A DNA stretch of 64,000 nucleotides from JABDIY01 sp963803845 (GTDB lineage Bacteria > Actinomycetota > Acidimicrobiia > Acidimicrobiales > SZUA-35): NCBI GenBank assembly GCA_963803845.1, contig CAWDNZ010000004.1, positions 186,001-250,000 of the forward strand. Reading direction: 5' to 3'. Made by a program: the position numbers and the translations under genes. This document shows, piece by piece, positions 63,120 to 64,000 of this stretch. Every line of letters begins with the position of its first letter. Position 1 is the stretch's first letter. The notes under the pieces are model-generated. The model made no database searches. It saw nothing but the letters and a program-made list of their open reading frames with translations, and was not told the DNA's origin.

Positions 63120-63443
63120 ATGGGAATTCACGTGATCGCCGTCTATCGCCCCAAAGCAGGTCAGCAGTCTGCCCTCGAGGCCGAGATGATCACTCACGTC
63201 CCGCTGCTACGTCGACTGCGCCTGGCCACCGAGACTCCATCCCTTGTTCTCCGGGCCGACGACGGCACAATCCTGGAGCATTTCGAGTGGGCGAGCCGTG
63301 AGGCCATTCTCACGGCACACGAACATCCCGACGTTCTAGAGATGTGGGCCCGGTACGACGGTTGCTGCACGCATGGCACCCTCGCCGACCTCCCGAACGC
63401 AAGCACCCTGTTTGCAGAGTTCGAGTTCGTGGCTTCCTACTAG
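63120..63443 (+). CDS. Small ABM-like (ferredoxin-fold) protein
   Basis: 107 aa. Pattern HVIAVYRPKAGQQSALEAEM and HFEWASREAILTAHEHPDVL resembles antibiotic-biosynthesis-monooxygenase domains, which form dimeric barrels. No catalytic residues assignable. Divergent from the O-methyltransferase. Confidence 0.6.
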   Translation: MGIHVIAVYRPKAGQQSALEAEMITHVPLLRRLRLATETPSLVLRADDGTILEHFEWASREAILTAHEHPDVLEMWARYDGCCTHGTLADLPNASTLFAEFEFVASY

Positions 63444-63527
63444 ACCTAGAGCGTCGCTCTCCGCTCCCGTTACCGCAGTACTCAGCATCAATTGTGCTAG
63501 AAATCGAGGAAGGAACGGAGTCAGTTA

Positions 63528-63896
63528 ATGCCAATGCCGCTGTGGTTCGGCCACATCAACAAGCGCATCTTCAACCCAATTGAGATAAGAAAAGGTAAAC
63601 GCCCGGTCATCACCCACATTGGTCGCAACACAGGCACCATCTTCAAAACCCCACTCGATGCGCTGCCAGTCGACGATGGCTACGCTTTCGTTCTTGTGTA
63701 TGGATCAGACAGCGATTGGGTGAAGAACGTGCTGACCGCCGGCCGGGCCACGTTGCGGGTTGACGACGAAGATGTCCACCTTGTCCGACCAAGGATCGAG
63801 ACCTCAGAGGCGGCGTGGGCACGCCTGCCGGCCACATTCAAACGTCCACCGGGATTCCTTCGTATTGATGAACTGCTTCGCATGGACGCGATCTGA
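63528..63896 (+). CDS. Deazaflavin (F420)-dependent nitroreductase-family protein (DDN type)
   Basis: 122 aa. DDN-family motif with HIGRNTGTIFKTPLDALPVD and VYGSDSDWVKNVLTAGRATL. These split-barrel proteins bind F420 and reduce quinones or nitro compounds. A DDN enzyme together with LLM and PPOX types supports F420 use in this organism. Confidence 0.87.
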   Translation: MPMPLWFGHINKRIFNPIEIRKGKRPVITHIGRNTGTIFKTPLDALPVDDGYAFVLVYGSDSDWVKNVLTAGRATLRVDDEDVHLVRPRIETSEAAWARLPATFKRPPGFLRIDELLRMDAI

Positions 63897-63922
63897 AGGA
63901 CCCGACCTGGATTTCGGAATTG

Positions 63923-64000
63923 CTACGTTCGCCGCCGCAAGAAGATTGTGGCTTCCACGGACATCACCACGTCGTCATTCTGGTTGAGAACCTCTTGGAA
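63923..64000 (-). CDS. MaoC-like dehydratase, C-terminal end (partial)
   Basis: Runs off the right edge of the window. The visible end reads VLNQNDDVVMSVEATIFLRR RT and stops at 63923, as in acyl dehydratases of the MaoC family. Most of the gene lies outside. Confidence 0.6.
   Translation of the reverse strand, partial: FQEVLNQNDDVVMSVEATIFLRRRT

Overview
The window comes from a high-GC actinobacterium. Mycothiol-type maleylpyruvate isomerase relatives (TIGR03083/TIGR03086), F420-dependent oxidoreductases (LLM, DDN and PPOX types), an SCO6745-type protein, GTG starts and probable leaderless genes all point that way. The overall style suggests an environmental member of the Acidimicrobiia, but no rRNA is present and no species can be named.

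Layout. 0-2.3 kb: aromatic ring cleavage (XylT-like ferredoxin plus catechol 2,3-dioxygenase) with a divergent GntR regulator and a 19-bp operator candidate. 2.3-5.9 kb: divergent FG-GAP/UnbV protein and vanadium-haloperoxidase-like lipoprotein. 6.0-9.5 kb: xylose-type (CUT2) ABC importer. 9.6-13.2 kb: SCO6745-like protein, DMT exporter, nitronate-monooxygenase-like protein. 13.4-18.4 kb: AmmeMemoRadiSam enzyme and Memo-like protein, then a DUF1800/DUF1501 exported pair. 18.4-20.3 kb: GH3 beta-glucosidase behind a CebR-type operator. 20.3-26.7 kb: F420/PPOX enzyme, frameshifted YdeI-like gene, SPFH protein, lipoprotein GDPD, CDF transporter, frameshifted AbiEi/DUF559-like gene and a membrane protein, with four copies of an intergenic repeat built from 30-bp units (one of them near 15.4 kb). 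26.8-30.3 kb: ABC-2 transporter with a DesKR-like two-component system. 30.4-42.3 kb: mostly accessory genes (Kelch-like protein, acylphosphatase, FMN reductase, TetR, FAD-Rieske oxidoreductase, ankyrin protein, small stress-type proteins, LuxR, CPBP protease) mixed with gene remnants.

42.6-49.6 kb looks like a small genomic island. An intact initiator tRNA lies at its right edge, and a directly repeated 52-bp piece of the tRNA 3' end lies at its left edge. Inside are decayed genes (DUF4386-like, Ig-like, XRE), a yybP-ykoY-type manganese riboswitch, an htpX gene reduced to its two ends, a P2A-type cation ATPase translationally coupled to that remnant, a TrkA-type potassium channel and an XRE regulator. 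No integrase is visible. 49.7-64.0 kb: small hypothetical genes, alpha/beta hydrolase, ArsR/SRPBCC set, Crp-family regulator with two paralogous membrane proteins, CopB-type (CPH) copper ATPase behind a MerR/CueR-type promoter, an AraC/DUF1772/PPOX overlapping operon, a P-loop kinase-LLM fusion, an O-methyltransferase, small oxidoreductase genes, and the C-terminus of a MaoC-type dehydratase at the edge.

The strongest leads are the inverted arrays of 30-bp units, the tRNA-fMet-bounded island, the Mn riboswitch with a readable switching mechanism, and a recurring pattern of genes that keep both ends but have lost the middle.
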